Positions 1 to 12,084 of a stretch of DNA of 64,000 nt are shown here, in pieces. A program made the position numbers and the translations under genes. The notes beneath the pieces are model-generated. The model was not told the origin of the DNA and searched no databases. It saw only the letters and a list, made by a program, of their open reading frames with translations. How positions within the stretch are numbered: the stretch's first letter is position 1; every line of letters starts with the position of its first letter. This DNA comes from Ehretia macrophylla (lineage: Eukaryota; Streptophyta; Magnoliopsida; Boraginales; Ehretiaceae): positions 96,468,850-96,532,849 of the forward strand of contig CM075770.1 of NCBI GenBank assembly GCA_037974665.1. The letters are read 5' to 3'.

Positions 1-312
1 TAGATGACATACTATTGATAGAGAACGACATAGGCATGATGTTATCAGTCAAGGTCTATTTATTAGGGACATTCTCCATGAAGGACTTGGGAGAAGCAAC
101 CTATATCCTAGGGATTCGAATCTATAGAGATAGATCGAAGGGGTTAATAGATCTCTCCCAGAGTATATACATGATAAGGTGTTAAAGAGGTTTAACATGT
201 AGGATTCTAAAAGGGGCTATTACCTTTTAGACATGGCATTCATCTTTCTAGAGCTACGAGTCCTAAGATAGTTGAGAAAAGAGAGAGGATGAATAGGATT
301 CCATACGCCTAA
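1..312 (+). pseudogene. Ty1/copia reverse transcriptase fragment (copia A, 5' part)
   Basis: Reading from base 3, the translation starts with the second half of the copia RT active-site box (DDILLI) and continues through MKDLGEATYILGIRI, a signature of plant Ty1/copia reverse transcriptases. A shift of frame is needed near 180 and further stops follow, so it is dead. The frame runs to a MNRIPYA motif ending at about 310, where it is cut by the insert at 313-9118. It resumes at 9119 as SVIGSLMYVM, exactly the expected continuation. The 5' part of the element lies outside the window. Confidence 0.9.
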
Positions 313-1766
313 TGTAACGACCCTAACCCGACCCTTCTTAGGATTAGGTCAAAGTCTGCGTTTACTGTCATCGCGGTCTTATGTACATAACTTTTAGTAC
401 CATTAAAAGAAGAAAAGTATAAAGATCTTTAATAACAACTAGCTATCGAACAATAATCTTGGTACAAAGGGTGTTACAACATCCGAGACATAAAAGCTAC
501 CCAGCTAAACTAATAACTAGGGTTTCAGCAGCAGCTACCCTTTTACCCGAGAATAATACAAACAAGCTATAACCTTTACAACTTGGATCAAAACATGTCA
601 AGTAAGAAGCTTCGAGCATGCAATCATTCCACTTTAGCACATAATGTGATTTCCATTTCAAGCTAAGCTGCACCTGTAATGGGGGGAAGAAAAGAGAGTA
701 AGCTCTTGGGACGCTCAGTAAGGATGGAATAAGAGGGTTTTAAAAACATTTATGGTCAGGCCCTTTTGAAAACCATGATGCGATGCACGTACGATAATAT
801 CCATATATGGTGAACGGCAAGATACAATAACATATACATTTGAATCACGTACCAATAACAGTAACGACATATAGATAAACAATCAACTATCCTCCCCGAG
901 GGTAGAGATCGCCAAGCGGGAGTACTTACTCATATTCCGATGTCACTTCCAGAGGTGGCCAGTCCCGAATCGAGATCACAACTTCTTATCTCTCCTAATA
1001 GGGTACTCTGGATTGTACCCGAAATCTACGACCCAACTTCCCAAGGGTGGAGATCTCCAAGCGGGAGAGAGAATAGGACTACGATAGTCACGGAAGCATC
1101 AGCAAGCCCTATACCGCCCGACATTCGTGACAGTTATCGTACTTGAGGTTGCAACCCCCAAATAACACACAAGCATGCACAAGAATTCACGTAACACACA
1201 ATCGATAATTATTTGTACAATTTATGATCACGCATTTTGATAAACACGTAGGTGGAGAATAACAAAAGAGGTTGTCCCCGAATAAGTACCTTTAACAATT
1301 AAAAATATTAATACAAGCAGATAATATAATGTAATCTAGAACAACTCATTGTTGTCACTTAAACATTTAATAAACTCTACTTCAGTTGATAAGTAGATAA
1401 CTATACACATGTTGTAGTCCAAATAAATTCAAGTTTCAATAAGTTTCACATTTTCCGGTAATCCAGTAATCTTATTTAGCTAAACCAATCATTAATTTAG
1501 AGTATAGTAACTAATTCTCAGAACTTAGACTGGTATTTCAGTTCATCTAACTTATAATTTCTAATTCAATTATTAGACTTATTAGTAGTACTCCCTTCAT
1601 TCAACCCTAATTCCGTACTTGTATCACATTAGAAGAGCAACTCTTGTGGCAATATAGTTTGAAGTTAATCTAAATATAAGAAACATCTATTTAATTTCAT
1701 AATAAGTGTAGGTATAGTTAGATAAATAATTTCTAAAGAATCTTGTGAGTACCCAATAAATCCTAA

Positions 1767-3878
1767 TGTAATACCCGAGCCCGTCCATGTATTTACAAGT
1801 ATTTATTTATGTTTGTTTCTTTCGTTATTTTTGGAAAATGTGCCTTTGTGATTATTTGCCTGCATTTAATCTATAGTTAATTGTCTTACTATTTTAAAAT
1901 CAATTGGTATTATGATTAATAGTAACCTATTATTAGGTGTTCTTATAACATTAATTAACATTAAGCTTAGGATCGTTACAGGGATGTAAAGCTCCATATC
2001 ATGACCAAGTAAAACTTTTCAGCTACTTACAAGAGTATGAGTGATTTCCTTTAACTTTTTGGGCCATTTCGACCGTTTTCTCGATTTAGGGGTTTTTGAT
2101 CCGGAAAATGGGTTTCACTTCGGGGCCAATTATAGGAAAATCGGGATCCCGCTACGAAAAAGGGACATACGCCATTGGGTTTCTTTTAACTTGTACTACT
2201 TAACGGCGAAGTTTGGCAAAATTGTATTCTGACCCGACAATACGAAAATCAGGACACCTACACGTGACACGTGTCTCAGGACACGTGTCATACATGCGTG
2301 GACGTGCCACGCATGCGAAAAACATGGAGGGACACATGTCACACATGCATGGACGTGCCACGCATGTGCGACACGTGGAGGAATACGTGTCCCTCCCCCC
2401 TGTGTCGGCCTTGAAGGCCTATATAAGGGGGTCACTTGATCCCTAGAACAAAAACAGGAAGGCAATTATTCTCTGGCCCGGTTACACTAAATTATATCGA
2501 TTCAGTTTAGTTATCGTTTCAAAAGTTTCAAAATCGGTCCGAGTCTTCTCCAATTTTTGACATTTTGAGGCAAGGGTTTTATTGTTTTACTTATTTATGG
2601 TATCTACATGTTAGTATATCCCTGTTATGCTTAAATCTGTCCAATTAATTGCTAATATATACTGTCCAATTTATCTGGTAGTTTTAGCATAAGATAAGCA
2701 GAAATACTGCCCAAGTATTTCAAGAAATGCTATACATGTTATTTGCATGCCGTCATAATACCCAATTTATACTTGGAAATTGTTTTATTATAGTTGTCAC
2801 TCTGCTGAAATACCGCGGAACATGTGGTATTACCTACCCAGACAATCTCTTTCGTTGATCTCCATATTATATGTTATGTGTTCTATGACTACTGGTGCAT
2901 GCCTGTGTGCTCTTGAAATTAGAGGTTGCAACCTCAAGCACGATAGCATTCAGAAGTCGGATAGCATAGGGCTTGTTGGTGCTCCCGTGACTATCATGGT
3001 CCTATTCACTCTCTCGCTTGGGACCACTACCGCCATTGGAGAACTTAGTCGCTTGGGACCAGTACCGCCCTCAAAGAGTTGGGTCGTAGATTTCGGGTAC
3101 AATCCGGAGTACCCTCTTGGGAGAGATAAGAAGTTGTGATCATGATTCGGGGCTGGCCATCTCTGGTGATATCGAAACATACCCTTTTACTGTGTGTTTA
3201 AGTACTCTCGCTTGGGACCACTACCGCCCTTGGAGAGCTTGCTCTTGCTTAGGACCAGTACTGCCCTTGGAGAGGAAAGACTGTCTGTCTTTATGACACT
3301 CTTGTTATTGATACATGATTCAAATAAGATATAAATCTCTACCGGTTACCACATGTTATTGTATTTTAACATTTACCTTATATGAATAATTTGTTACTAA
3401 CACCATACGTGAATTGCATCATAATTTGCAAAATAGACCGACCAAAAATGTTTTCAAAACTATTCTATTCCACCCTTGTTGAGCTTCCCCAAAGCTCACC
3501 CTATTTTCTTCCCCCCTCCCCTATTGCAGGTACAACTTAGCTTGAAATAGAAATTGACTTTATAAGCTGGAGTTGAATATTTACATGCTCGAAGCTCCTT
3601 GCCTGTCATGTTCGATCCAAGTCATAAAAGTTAGAGGTTGTTTGTATTACTTTCGGGTAGAAGGGTAGTTGTACTGAAACTCTAGTTTGTATGATAGCTG
3701 AGTAGCTATCAAATCTTGGATGTTGTAACACCCTTTTGTACTTAAATTATTATATAAAGACTTATTATTGAATAATTCTTTATTTATTGTTCCTTTTAAT
3801 AGAAAGTTATGAACTCGCAATGACAGTAAACGCAGACTTTGACCTAATCTTGAGAATGGTCGGGTTGGGGTCGTTACA
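1767..3878 (+). repeat. 5' LTR of the non-autonomous element
   Basis: The 2112-bp LTR has TG...CA ends. It carries a G-box-rich block and TATA box near 2255-2425, two copies of a 37-bp CTCGCTTGGGACCA repeat near 3200-3275, and a TGAG...CTCA hairpin at 3480-3498. Compared with the 3' LTR it has a longer G-box block and one fewer 37-bp repeat. Apparent reading frames at 2041-2232, 2780-3139 and elsewhere recur in the other LTR only because the DNA is repeated, so I do not treat them as genes. Confidence 0.9.
2255..2430 (+). promoter_or_regulatory. LTR promoter: clustered G-box/ABRE-like palindromes and TATA box
   Basis: The block holds repeated ACACGTGT/CACGTG cores (for example 2265-2290) and inverted CGTGCCACGCATG units. 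It is followed by a TATA box (CTATATAAGG, about 2419-2428) roughly 650 bp into the LTR. The 3' LTR has the same layout with a shorter palindrome block (about 5145-5225) and a CTATAAAGG box near 5254. CACGTG cores are the known binding class of plant bZIP and bHLH factors; use of these sites here is inferred. Confidence 0.6.
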
Positions 3879-4608
3879 AGTGGTACCAGAGCTTAGATAG
3901 CTCATAAGCCGGGATAGGATCTTCGGACAGTGGGTAGTCGTCTTTTAAGGATATGTGTTTGGCATACTCATATGTGTTCAATGTGCTTATTTGCTAAGTA
4001 TGAATCTATTTTCTATAAGTTGCATGTTTAATTGTGCTGAAGTTATTAATTGTATACATGCATTACCCGTAAAATGGTAAGTAATTCCTTTCCCTGAAAG
4101 AATCAACTAGTAGCGGATCTTCTCGACTGTGGATCAACTAAAGAAAGAACAGTTGATCGGTAGTTCATAATAGTCTGGAGACGGTATTCGATGCTCGGGG
4201 CTTAATGCTTAATGATCGACCATTGGTATCTTCTTTCATATCTTCACTTGGAATTCTTGGAATTCTTAACTGATATTCTCTCTGGACTTCTACTCGATAA
4301 TCTTATTTGGCATTCTGAATTGGATTTCCTAAAGTGGAGCCTTTATTTGGCATTTATATTGTCTTTATTTGACAGCCATATTGCCTTCATTTGGCATTCA
4401 TGTTACCTTTATTTGGAATTTTCGAAATTTCTTGATATTCTCTCACGGTATTATTGTACGGTGTTCTTTGGTATTCTCATCCAAGTATTACTATTCGAGG
4501 CTTATCTTTGGAATTCTTACTTGGCATCCAGTATTCAATCTCACACAGTGGACTGAAGGTATTAGAGAAGTAAATTGCGAGGGCACAATTTTTATAAGGG
4601 AAAGAGGA
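3879..4608 (+). other. Internal region of the non-autonomous element, without gag or pol
   Basis: The 730-bp leader-like region starts with the primer site (TGGTACCAGAGC, 3881-3892) and ends with the purine tract (4596-4608). Bases 3889-4100 resemble 47267-47570 in the small LTR element: both have GCTTAGATAGCTC-type and CCGGGATAGG motifs, then a CATTACCCG...AAATGGTAAGTAA block. Bases 4240-4530 consist of degenerate short units around TTTGGCATTC or TTGGAATTC. Open frames here (4212-4556, 4369-4713) translate that repeat into low-complexity F/L/W-rich peptides and look fortuitous. Confidence 0.75.
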
Positions 4609-6763
4609 TGTAATACCCGAGCCCGACCATGCATTTATAAGTATTTATTTATGTTTGTTTCTTTCGTTATTTTTGGAAAATGTGCCTTTGTGATTATTTG
4701 CCTGCATCTATAGTTAATTGTCTTACTATTTTATAATCAATTGGTATTACGATTAATAGTAACCTATTATTAAGTGTTCTTATAACATGAATTAACATTA
4801 AGCTTAGGGTCGTTACAAAGATGTAAAGCTCCATATTATGACCAAGTAAAACCTTTCAGTTGCTTACAAGAGTATGGGTGATTTTCTTTAACTTTTCGGG
4901 CCATTTCGGCTATTTTTTCGATTTTAGGGGTTTTTGATTTAGAAAAAGGGGTTTCACTTCGGGGCCAATTATAGGAAATTCGGGATCTCACCATGAAAAA
5001 GGAGCATACGCCATTGGGTTTCTTTTAACTTGTACTATTTAATAGCGAAGTTTGGCAAAATTGCATCCCGGTCTGACAATACAAAAATCGGGATACCTAT
5101 GCACGAAATGGGCAAAAAAATGGAATGTTAGTGCCACTCCCGAAGAGTGACACGTGTCTCAGGACACGTGTCACACATGCGTGGACGTGCTATGCATGTT
5201 CGACACGTGGAGGAACACGTGTACCCCCCACCCTATGTCGGCCTTGAAGGCCTCTATAAAGGGGTCACTTGACCCCCCAGAACAAAAATAGGCAGGCAAT
5301 TGTTCTCTGGCTCAGTTTCACTAAATTATATTGATTTAGTCTAGTTATCATTCTGAAAGTTTCAAAATCGGTCCGAGTATTCTCCAATTTTTGACATTTT
5401 GAGGCAAGGGTTTTATTGTTTTACTTATTTATAGTATCTACATGTTAGTATATCCATGTTATGCTTAAATATGTCCAGTTAATTGCTAATATATACTGCT
5501 CAATTTATCTGGTAGTTTTAGCATAAGATAAACAGAAATACTGCCCAAGTATTTCAAGAAATGCTATACATGTTATTTGCATGCCGTCATAATACCCAAT
5601 TTATACTTGAAAATTGCTTTATTATAGCCGTCACTCTGCCGAAATACCGCGGAACATGTGGTATTACCTGCCGGGACAACCTATTTCGTTGATCCCCATA
5701 TTATCTGTTGTGTGTTCTATGACTATTAGTGCATGCATGTGTGCTCTTGAAATTAGGGGTTGCAACCTCAGGCAAGATAGCATTTGGACGCCGGGCGGCA
5801 TAGGGCTTGTTGGTGCTCCCGTGACTATCATGGTCCTATTCTCTCTCTCACTTGGGACTACTATCGCCCTTGGAGAACTTACTCGCTTGGGACCAGTACC
5901 GCCCTCGAAGAGGTGGGTCATAGATTTCGGGTACAATTCGGAGTACCCTCTTGCGAAAGATAAGAAGTTGTGATCATGATTCGGGGCTGGCCACCTCTGG
6001 TGATATCAAAACATACTCTTTTACTGTGTGTTTAAGTGCTCTCGCTTGGGACCAGTACCGCCCTTGGAGAGCTTGCTCTCGCTTGGGACCAGTACCGCCC
6101 TCGGAGAGCTTGCTCTCGCTTGGGACAAGTACTACCCTCGAGGAAAGACTGTCTATCTTTATGACACTACTATTATTGATACATGATTCAAATAAGATAG
6201 AAATCTCTACCAGTTACCACATGTTATTGTATTTTAACATTTACCATATATGAATAATTTATTACTAACACCATACGTGAATTGCATCATAATTTGCAAA
6301 ACAGACAAACCATAAATATTTTTAAAACTCTTCTATTCTACCCTTGTTGAGCTTCCTCAGAGCTCACCCTCTTTTCTTCAACCCCCCTTTCCTCCCTCTC
6401 CTCCCCTAGTGTAGGTATAGCTTAGCTTGAAATAGAAATTGACTTTATAAGCTGGAGTTGAATATTTACATGCTCAAAGCTCTTTGCCAGTCATGTTCGA
6501 TCCAAGTCGTAAAAGTTAAAGGTTGTTTGTATTACTTTCGAGTAGAAGGGTGGTTGTACTGAAACTCTAGTTTGTATGATAGCCAGGTAGCTATCGAATC
6601 TTGGATGTTGTAACACCCTTTTGTACTTAAATTATTATATAAAGACTTGTTATTGAATAATTTTTTATTTATTGTTCCTTTTAATAGAAAGTTGTGAACT
6701 CGCAATGACAATAAACGCAGACTTTGATCTAAATTTGAGAAAAGTCGGGTTAGGATCGTTACA
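4609..6763 (+). repeat. 3' LTR of the non-autonomous element
   Basis: The 2155-bp LTR starts directly after a purine-rich tract and is followed by the CCTAA duplication. It carries three copies of the 37-bp CTCGCTTGGGACCA repeat (starting at 6039, 6076 and 6113) against two in the 5' LTR, and the hairpin TGAGCTT...GAGCTCA at 6348-6366. Many single-base differences and indels separate the two LTRs, so the insertion is not very recent. Confidence 0.9.
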
Positions 6764-9118
6764 CCTAAACCTTCAATTTATATTTAGGTATTACTTAAAT
6801 TAACAAAACCTCTCCTAGTCTAATTTCATACACTTCTTTTTTCTATAACCACAACTCAAATAATAAAGAATACTGACAAGCATGATGTATATCTCAAGTT
6901 AAAATAATAAACCATGTTACACCTAAATAATAATCGTATGAACATATACATAATATAGATGTTATTTTAATAAAATCTCCTCACCCTTGCCGAAAGCTCA
7001 CTGAGCTCTTCTACTGATGTGTTCGAATTTAGCTTATATATGTATGTCGATTTTGAAGCCAAAGCCCACCGAAAGTTCAACCATGCACCTGACCGAAAAT
7101 CTGATCAATATATGCCATTATCTTGCCATTGTTTTGATTCAATCATATTTTAATCGTTTTTTTGTTCCTTTTCTTTCTATTTGGTCAACGGTGAAGGTGA
7201 GTGCTTGTGTGTGAAGATATATATATAAGTATTTCTTTTTGTGTGTTGTGTTACTACCAAAAGGTAATAAAGTGTTTAAGATGAAATCGGGTGTGCGTGT
7301 AATAATGATGCTAAAATTGGCAACTAGATAAGGCTTGATTGCAATGGGTGTAAAGTGGCGGTGATAATTAGTGCTGGGTTTAAGAAAAAGCTAATGGAAA
7401 CTATTTGTTTTTGTGTGTTAAAAACCGAATTCAGCAGCCTTTTATAGTGTCTTGGTCTCAATTGGGTTGTTATGGAGCCAATGGTGATAACATGCATGTA
7501 GGCGGTGGTGAGTGATGATAACACTTAGGACAGGTGCAAGCTAGATGTTATTCGGTTTTAGGCTATCAGGTGGCTGCCTTAGAACAACTTAGGTGTTGTA
7601 GCAGCTTGAAGTGGCGGTGAATGATAGCTGCCTATAATGACGAAGCAAAGCTAGATAATTAGCTATGATGATAACTAACGTTTTAAGAAATGATGTTGAA
7701 GCTTAGGCGGCAATCCGTGGCAGCTTCTTGAAGGTTTAGGTAGATGAAGCAGCTTGGTGAATCACTTCTATTAGGATGGTGAAATATTAGGCGGCAGATT
7801 GGTGAAGGTCCGAAGACGTATAGGCCACTAATTAACGCAAGTTAGTTTATGTGCCTAATTCTCTTGATGACTTTAATTTAAGATGAAAACAAAGCCAGAT
7901 TGCTGTCTCCGATACCTATGTGTTGTCGTGTGCTCATATCGTGCAACGCTAGACTAGGCAAATAGCTATGCTGATTCATTGGTTGGCAACTTGGTCGAAT
8001 AACACGTGATGTTAGGCTATAATGTTCTAGTGGTAGGATAATATACTCAGGTTTTTTAGGTGCGCTATCATGGCATTAATTGACACTTACTCATACGTGC
8101 ATGGTGACAGCAAAAAATCAATAACTAAAGAATTCTTAATGGCTAATAAACTAAACCATCTATCAAGGTACTATACTTCAATCTTGTACTAAAGAGTAAT
8201 AGGAATTAATATTAATTTTATTTCGTAAATAGTTAGTAACAAACCCAAGTGCCAATTACTTATTAGATTAAATTGATATACCATCCCTTTCACTAGCTTT
8301 GTTATTTCAACTTCTTTTAAAAATTGCTAAAATAAAGATTACTACAAGTTATATAACTCCCTAGTATTTAGGTAGCCATATTCTAAGATAGCTATTAATA
8401 GTCACAGAGTAAATGATTAAACTAAGTAAAATACATAATCTTTATTAAGACTTAATTCTTTCTCCAACTCATTTAAAAACTTTTGGTGACAACCCTAAAC
8501 TTTTTAGTTGAACACTTGATTCTAAAAAGAATCCGTCATTTCTAAGTTATCTAAAGTTCTCTAGAAGCGGTTCCAAATATACTATATTCAAATTATTTAG
8601 CTAACCTTTCCTTTCTATATGAAAACTATATTCCAGTAAGTTTTGTACTGTAACTAGAATAGCCAGTTAATATAGGTCGACTTAACTGCCATATAAGTTA
8701 TTTAAATGAAATGATAATATGCTAGGTTAACCAATTCTTTTAATTTGTAAACTTTTAGTAGTCAAGCTAAGTGTTTCCATATCATCCAATACATCAACCA
8801 ATATTAATTCCTTTCCTTATTTCATAAGTTAGAATTCTTATATAACTATTACCTATCTATCTATGTATATATTACATTAAACCTTAACTAAAGTAGGTAA
8901 GGTAAAACTATAGAGGTTACTCAATCCAAGTAAAAGACTAGTTTTAATATTTCATATCTTTTATTTGGAACGAATGCTTAGTTTGATATGCTAACTGTTA
9001 TACAGTTTCTAGGTTTAAAGTAATTCATAACATGAGAAACATAAGAAATACGGGCACGTAAAGCAATTCAATCATAATTAATATGCTAATGCTCAAAAAT
9101 TAGATCGGGGGCTTCACA

Positions 9119-9786
9119 CCTCGGTTATTGGAAGCCTTATGTATGTCATGCCATGTACTAGGCCTGATACTGCGCATGCTGTAAGTGTTACAAGCAGTTA
9201 TAAGTCAGATCCAGGTGAAGAGCATTGGATAGCCGTCAAAAATATTCTGAAGTACCTGAATAGGACTAAGGATATGGTCTTGGTATATGAAGGAGGGAAA
9301 ATGAAAATCGAGGGTTATACTGACTCGGGTTTTCAATTTGATATAGATGATCGCAAATCTACGTCTAGATTCATTTTTGTTTGTAATGGATGAACAGTTA
9401 GTTTGAAGAGTTCCAAACAGAGTACGACTACAGATTTCACTACAGAAGCCGAATATATCGCAACATTGGATGCAGCAAAAGAGGCAGTTTGGATCAAGAA
9501 GCTCGTCTCAGAACTTGGAGTGGTTCCTTCCATTGAAGTCGTAATGCCTTTACAATGTGATAATAATGGAGTAATAGCACAAGCTAAGGAACCAAGGTCT
9601 TACAAAAAATCTAAACATGTTGACAGACGCTACCACATTATCCGAGAAATTGTACGGAGATGCAACATAGTTATGCAAAAAGTCGCATCAGCAAATAACA
9701 CTGTTGATCTGTTGACCAAAGTTTTGACCAAACAATCTTTGGATCGACATTTAGAAATGATGGGTATGAGATATCATTCGAATTGA
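9119..9786 (+). pseudogene. Ty1/copia RNase H domain and C-terminus (copia A, 3' part)
   Basis: This resumes the frame cut at 312. It reads SVIGSLMYVM, then a copia RNase H region with TSRFIF, TEAEYIA and KEAVWIKKL, and the C-terminal KHVDRRYHIIREIV and DLLTKVLT motifs, ending at a TGA at 9784-9786. An in-frame TGA near 9391 stands where copia proteins have Trp, so this part is also inactive. The stop lies 20 bp before the 3' LTR, as usual for copia elements. Confidence 0.93.
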
Positions 9787-9806
9787 CTTTAGTATAAGTG
9801 GGGGAT

Positions 9807-11257
9807 TGTTAAGACATATGCCCTAAAAGTCAATAAATTGTATTTTGAAAAATTGAATAATGTATTATTTATTTATTATTCATTTAATGCGGACATTTTA
9901 TTTAATTGTTGATATGATTTAATTAATTAAATAAAAGTCCTTAAAACACTATTTATAGATTCTATCCTTAGGAGTAACGACATGAGTAACATAATCTATA
10001 TTCGCAAATACGTTCTAAAAGTTGTCCCAATCATAGGATAAATTAATTAGGCATTTATTTATCCGGAAAGATTGGATTACAATCTATTAACTAAATAATA
10101 TGAGATATTGATTTAGGCGATTAATCTCATATCGTTATAGTAGATGTATAAGTACTTATTGGAGAACAAGTGACTAGACATGACCACTAATACAACGAAT
10201 TACATAGGGTAGTCAATAATTCGTTGTATAATGTAATCATGCAATTAATCCTTAGACCTGAGACATCATAGTTATCTCGTGATTAGGAATAACATAATTT
10301 GCTGGTGCAATTAAACTAGTCCTAATCATAGATTATGCAATGTATTCAATGGTTATGATCTATTTCTTCATGGAGATAAGTGTGTGTAGATATGGAATCT
10401 GTAAATCAGGGATCCTATGCGATCTATTAATCGAGTAACTAGAAATCCTTGGTCAAGGCAGAAGTCATTCCACGAGTTATTCATAAGTTACTGATTAAAT
10501 AGATTTTGACATATGATTGAGTAATAGAGTTTGACGACCATATCCATGACTTTGAATCAATCGGGATAGTTTAGACAAAAGGATTTGATTGCATAGAAAT
10601 TACTTAAAACGGGTTCGTGTACTTGTACTTCATCATTAATTGGGTAATCACGATATACTGCTAGGTATCACTCGTGATTTGTGAATTAATTAGAAGGGTT
10701 CTAATTAAATATTAATTAGATTAATTATGAACCCGAGAGGTCACACACAAAAGAGATTAACAAATTAATTGGATTAGAGAAAAAAATTAAATTAATTTTA
10801 AGATTGTCCTAATATTAATTTAATGAGCTCGTAGTAATTCGATAATTGATCTGGTTATTACAGAGTCCAAGTCTAGTCATTTTAAACTGACCCATATATG
10901 ACTGTAAGTCATAAGGAGTTCTTATATAAAGGAATGTTCTGACACAGAAAAAGCTAGCACAAAATTCTCTGTCAGATAAAATAATACGGGTTTTCTCTAA
11001 AAGCTCTAGTGGGGGCTAGATCCAATTAGTTGCGCAAATCTCGTGTGGATTACTCTTCGAGGCTTCACGCATGGAAAGCTCATTTCAGAATCTAGCGTTG
11101 TTTTGCATTTAGAGGTAATCCTAAAACTACACGTTAAATTTAATTAGATTAAATTTATTGTATACTTTTAAATCTGCGTGAATAACCATGAACGGATGCA
11201 TGAAATTTATTCTGCTGCGTAATTAAAAATTTTAATTATCATGTATGTTTCGCAACA
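9807..11257 (+). repeat. 3' LTR of copia A
   Basis: A purine-rich GTGGGGGA tract is followed by TGTTAAGACATATGCCC, and the LTR ends in CGCAACA at 11257 (about 1451 bp). A TATA box (CTTATATAAAGG) lies near 10921. The partner LTR is outside the window, so the target duplication (AAGAC would follow at 11258-11262) cannot be checked. The end coordinate rests on the CA terminus and the sharp change to C-rich DNA. Confidence 0.8.
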
Positions 11258-12076
11258 AAGACCCTCCACCCTTAACCCTCAAACCCTACCTTTAACCCAT
11301 CACTCTCATCCCTATTTCCCCAACCCGTCACCCCTTAACCTTACTTCCCAATTGTCACCCTCAACCCCCCACTGCTACCCTACCAATTAACCCGCCGACC
11401 CCCTCTTCATAATAGAGTATGCATGTCCGAGTGTGTATTTTGCCTGAATATTCGTGTTTGTGAGTGTGTGTGTTATGTGTGCGCATGAGGGTATAATGTT
11501 CTCAAATGAAAGTATAGTGCAGTGTGTGTGCATGAGGGTACAATGTTGTGTGTGTGGGTGAGTGTGATGGAGAGAAGAAAGAAATAATAAAAAAAAGAAA
11601 TTGTAAAGGAATATATTTGAAATTTCGTTTGGTTAGTGAGGGGCATAATTACCATTACATAAACAATTATGTTTTTCATCTCTTTTTAACCTCTATTTGA
11701 CAGAAGGGACTATTTATACTACTTTTCACAAACATTGCTATTTTTATTTTTTTTTTGGTCGACAAACATTGAGGATTAATTGGTCCACTTTTATGATATT
11801 GCAAACTAAATTGGAAAATGTATCAACATTGGGATCAATAGTGAAGAATGCCCTTTTTATTACTCCAAACACTATTTGGTTGTTTCTTCTAGCTTTAATC
11901 TTTAAGTACTCCACGGTACAATAAATCTTGAAAACTAATTTTTGGAACTCGATTACAGACATGTATATTTCGAAGACATTACCTCCTCTGTAATAAAATA
12001 TAAAAAAAGAGAAGAAGATGGACGATACAATATGTAGTTTATATCCAAAAGCGAAAATAGCTATTGTTTATTTGAT
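11258..12076. other. Non-genic stretch: C-rich tract, then GT-rich and AT-rich DNA
   Basis: Bases 11262-11407 are very rich in C and poor in G on the plus strand, with repeated CCCTNACCC-like words. A GT-rich part (11450-11570) follows, with two copies of a GCATGAGGGTA(T/C)AATGTT unit. The rest is AT-rich. I find no supported gene; short open frames at 11473-11679 and 11697-11962 match nothing recognisable. Confidence 0.6.
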
Positions 12077-12084
12077 GTTGCAAT

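Larger units (their letters stand above)
1767..6763 (+). mobile_element. Non-autonomous LTR retrotransposon with 2.1-kb LTRs (LARD-like)
   Basis: Two direct repeats of 2112 and 2155 bp flank a 730-bp internal region. Both LTRs start TGTAATACCCGAGCCCG and end TCGTTACA. A TGGTACCAGAGC primer-binding site lies two bases after the first LTR, and a purine tract AAGGGAAAGAGGA abuts the second. The 5-bp target duplication CCTAA is perfect (1762-1766 and 6764-6768). The internal region has no gag or pol, so the element would depend on enzymes supplied by another element. Its internal sequence is related to that of the small element at 47254-47866. The primer site and LTR ends suggest Ty3/gypsy ancestry, but this is inferred. 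Confidence 0.92.
313..9118 (-). mobile_element. Long solo-LTR-like element in reverse orientation, interrupted by 1767-6763
   Basis: The insert that breaks copia A begins TGTAACGACC and ends GGGGCTTCACA, so it has TG...CA ends. Without the nested element it is about 3.8 kb. Bases 313 to about 1160 are the reverse complement, at clear similarity, of the 3' end of the LTRs at 1767-3878 and 4609-6763. No primer site, polypurine tract or pol gene is visible, so a solo LTR read on the minus strand is the simplest reading. The flanking 5-mers are CCTAA (308-312) and CCTCG (9119-9123), only three of five identical, so the duplication is decayed or the ends come from recombination. The segments 1160-1766 and 6769-9118 are AT-rich and show no gene. 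Confidence 0.65.

Noticed and set aside
2196..2465. Open frames on both strands (77 and 89 codons) over the G-box block
   Set aside because: They arise from the palindromic promoter repeat. The block is shorter in the other LTR copy and the frames are not preserved.
4212..4713. Two overlapping 114-codon open frames in the interior of the non-autonomous element
   Set aside because: They translate a degenerate TTTGGCATTC repeat in two frames, have low-complexity composition and no counterpart kept open in the related interior at 47254-47866.
11262..11407. Possible interstitial telomere array (CCCTNACCC words)
   Set aside because: Units vary in length and sequence and no run of exact CCCTAAA repeats is present. 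It is better described as a C-rich low-complexity tract.
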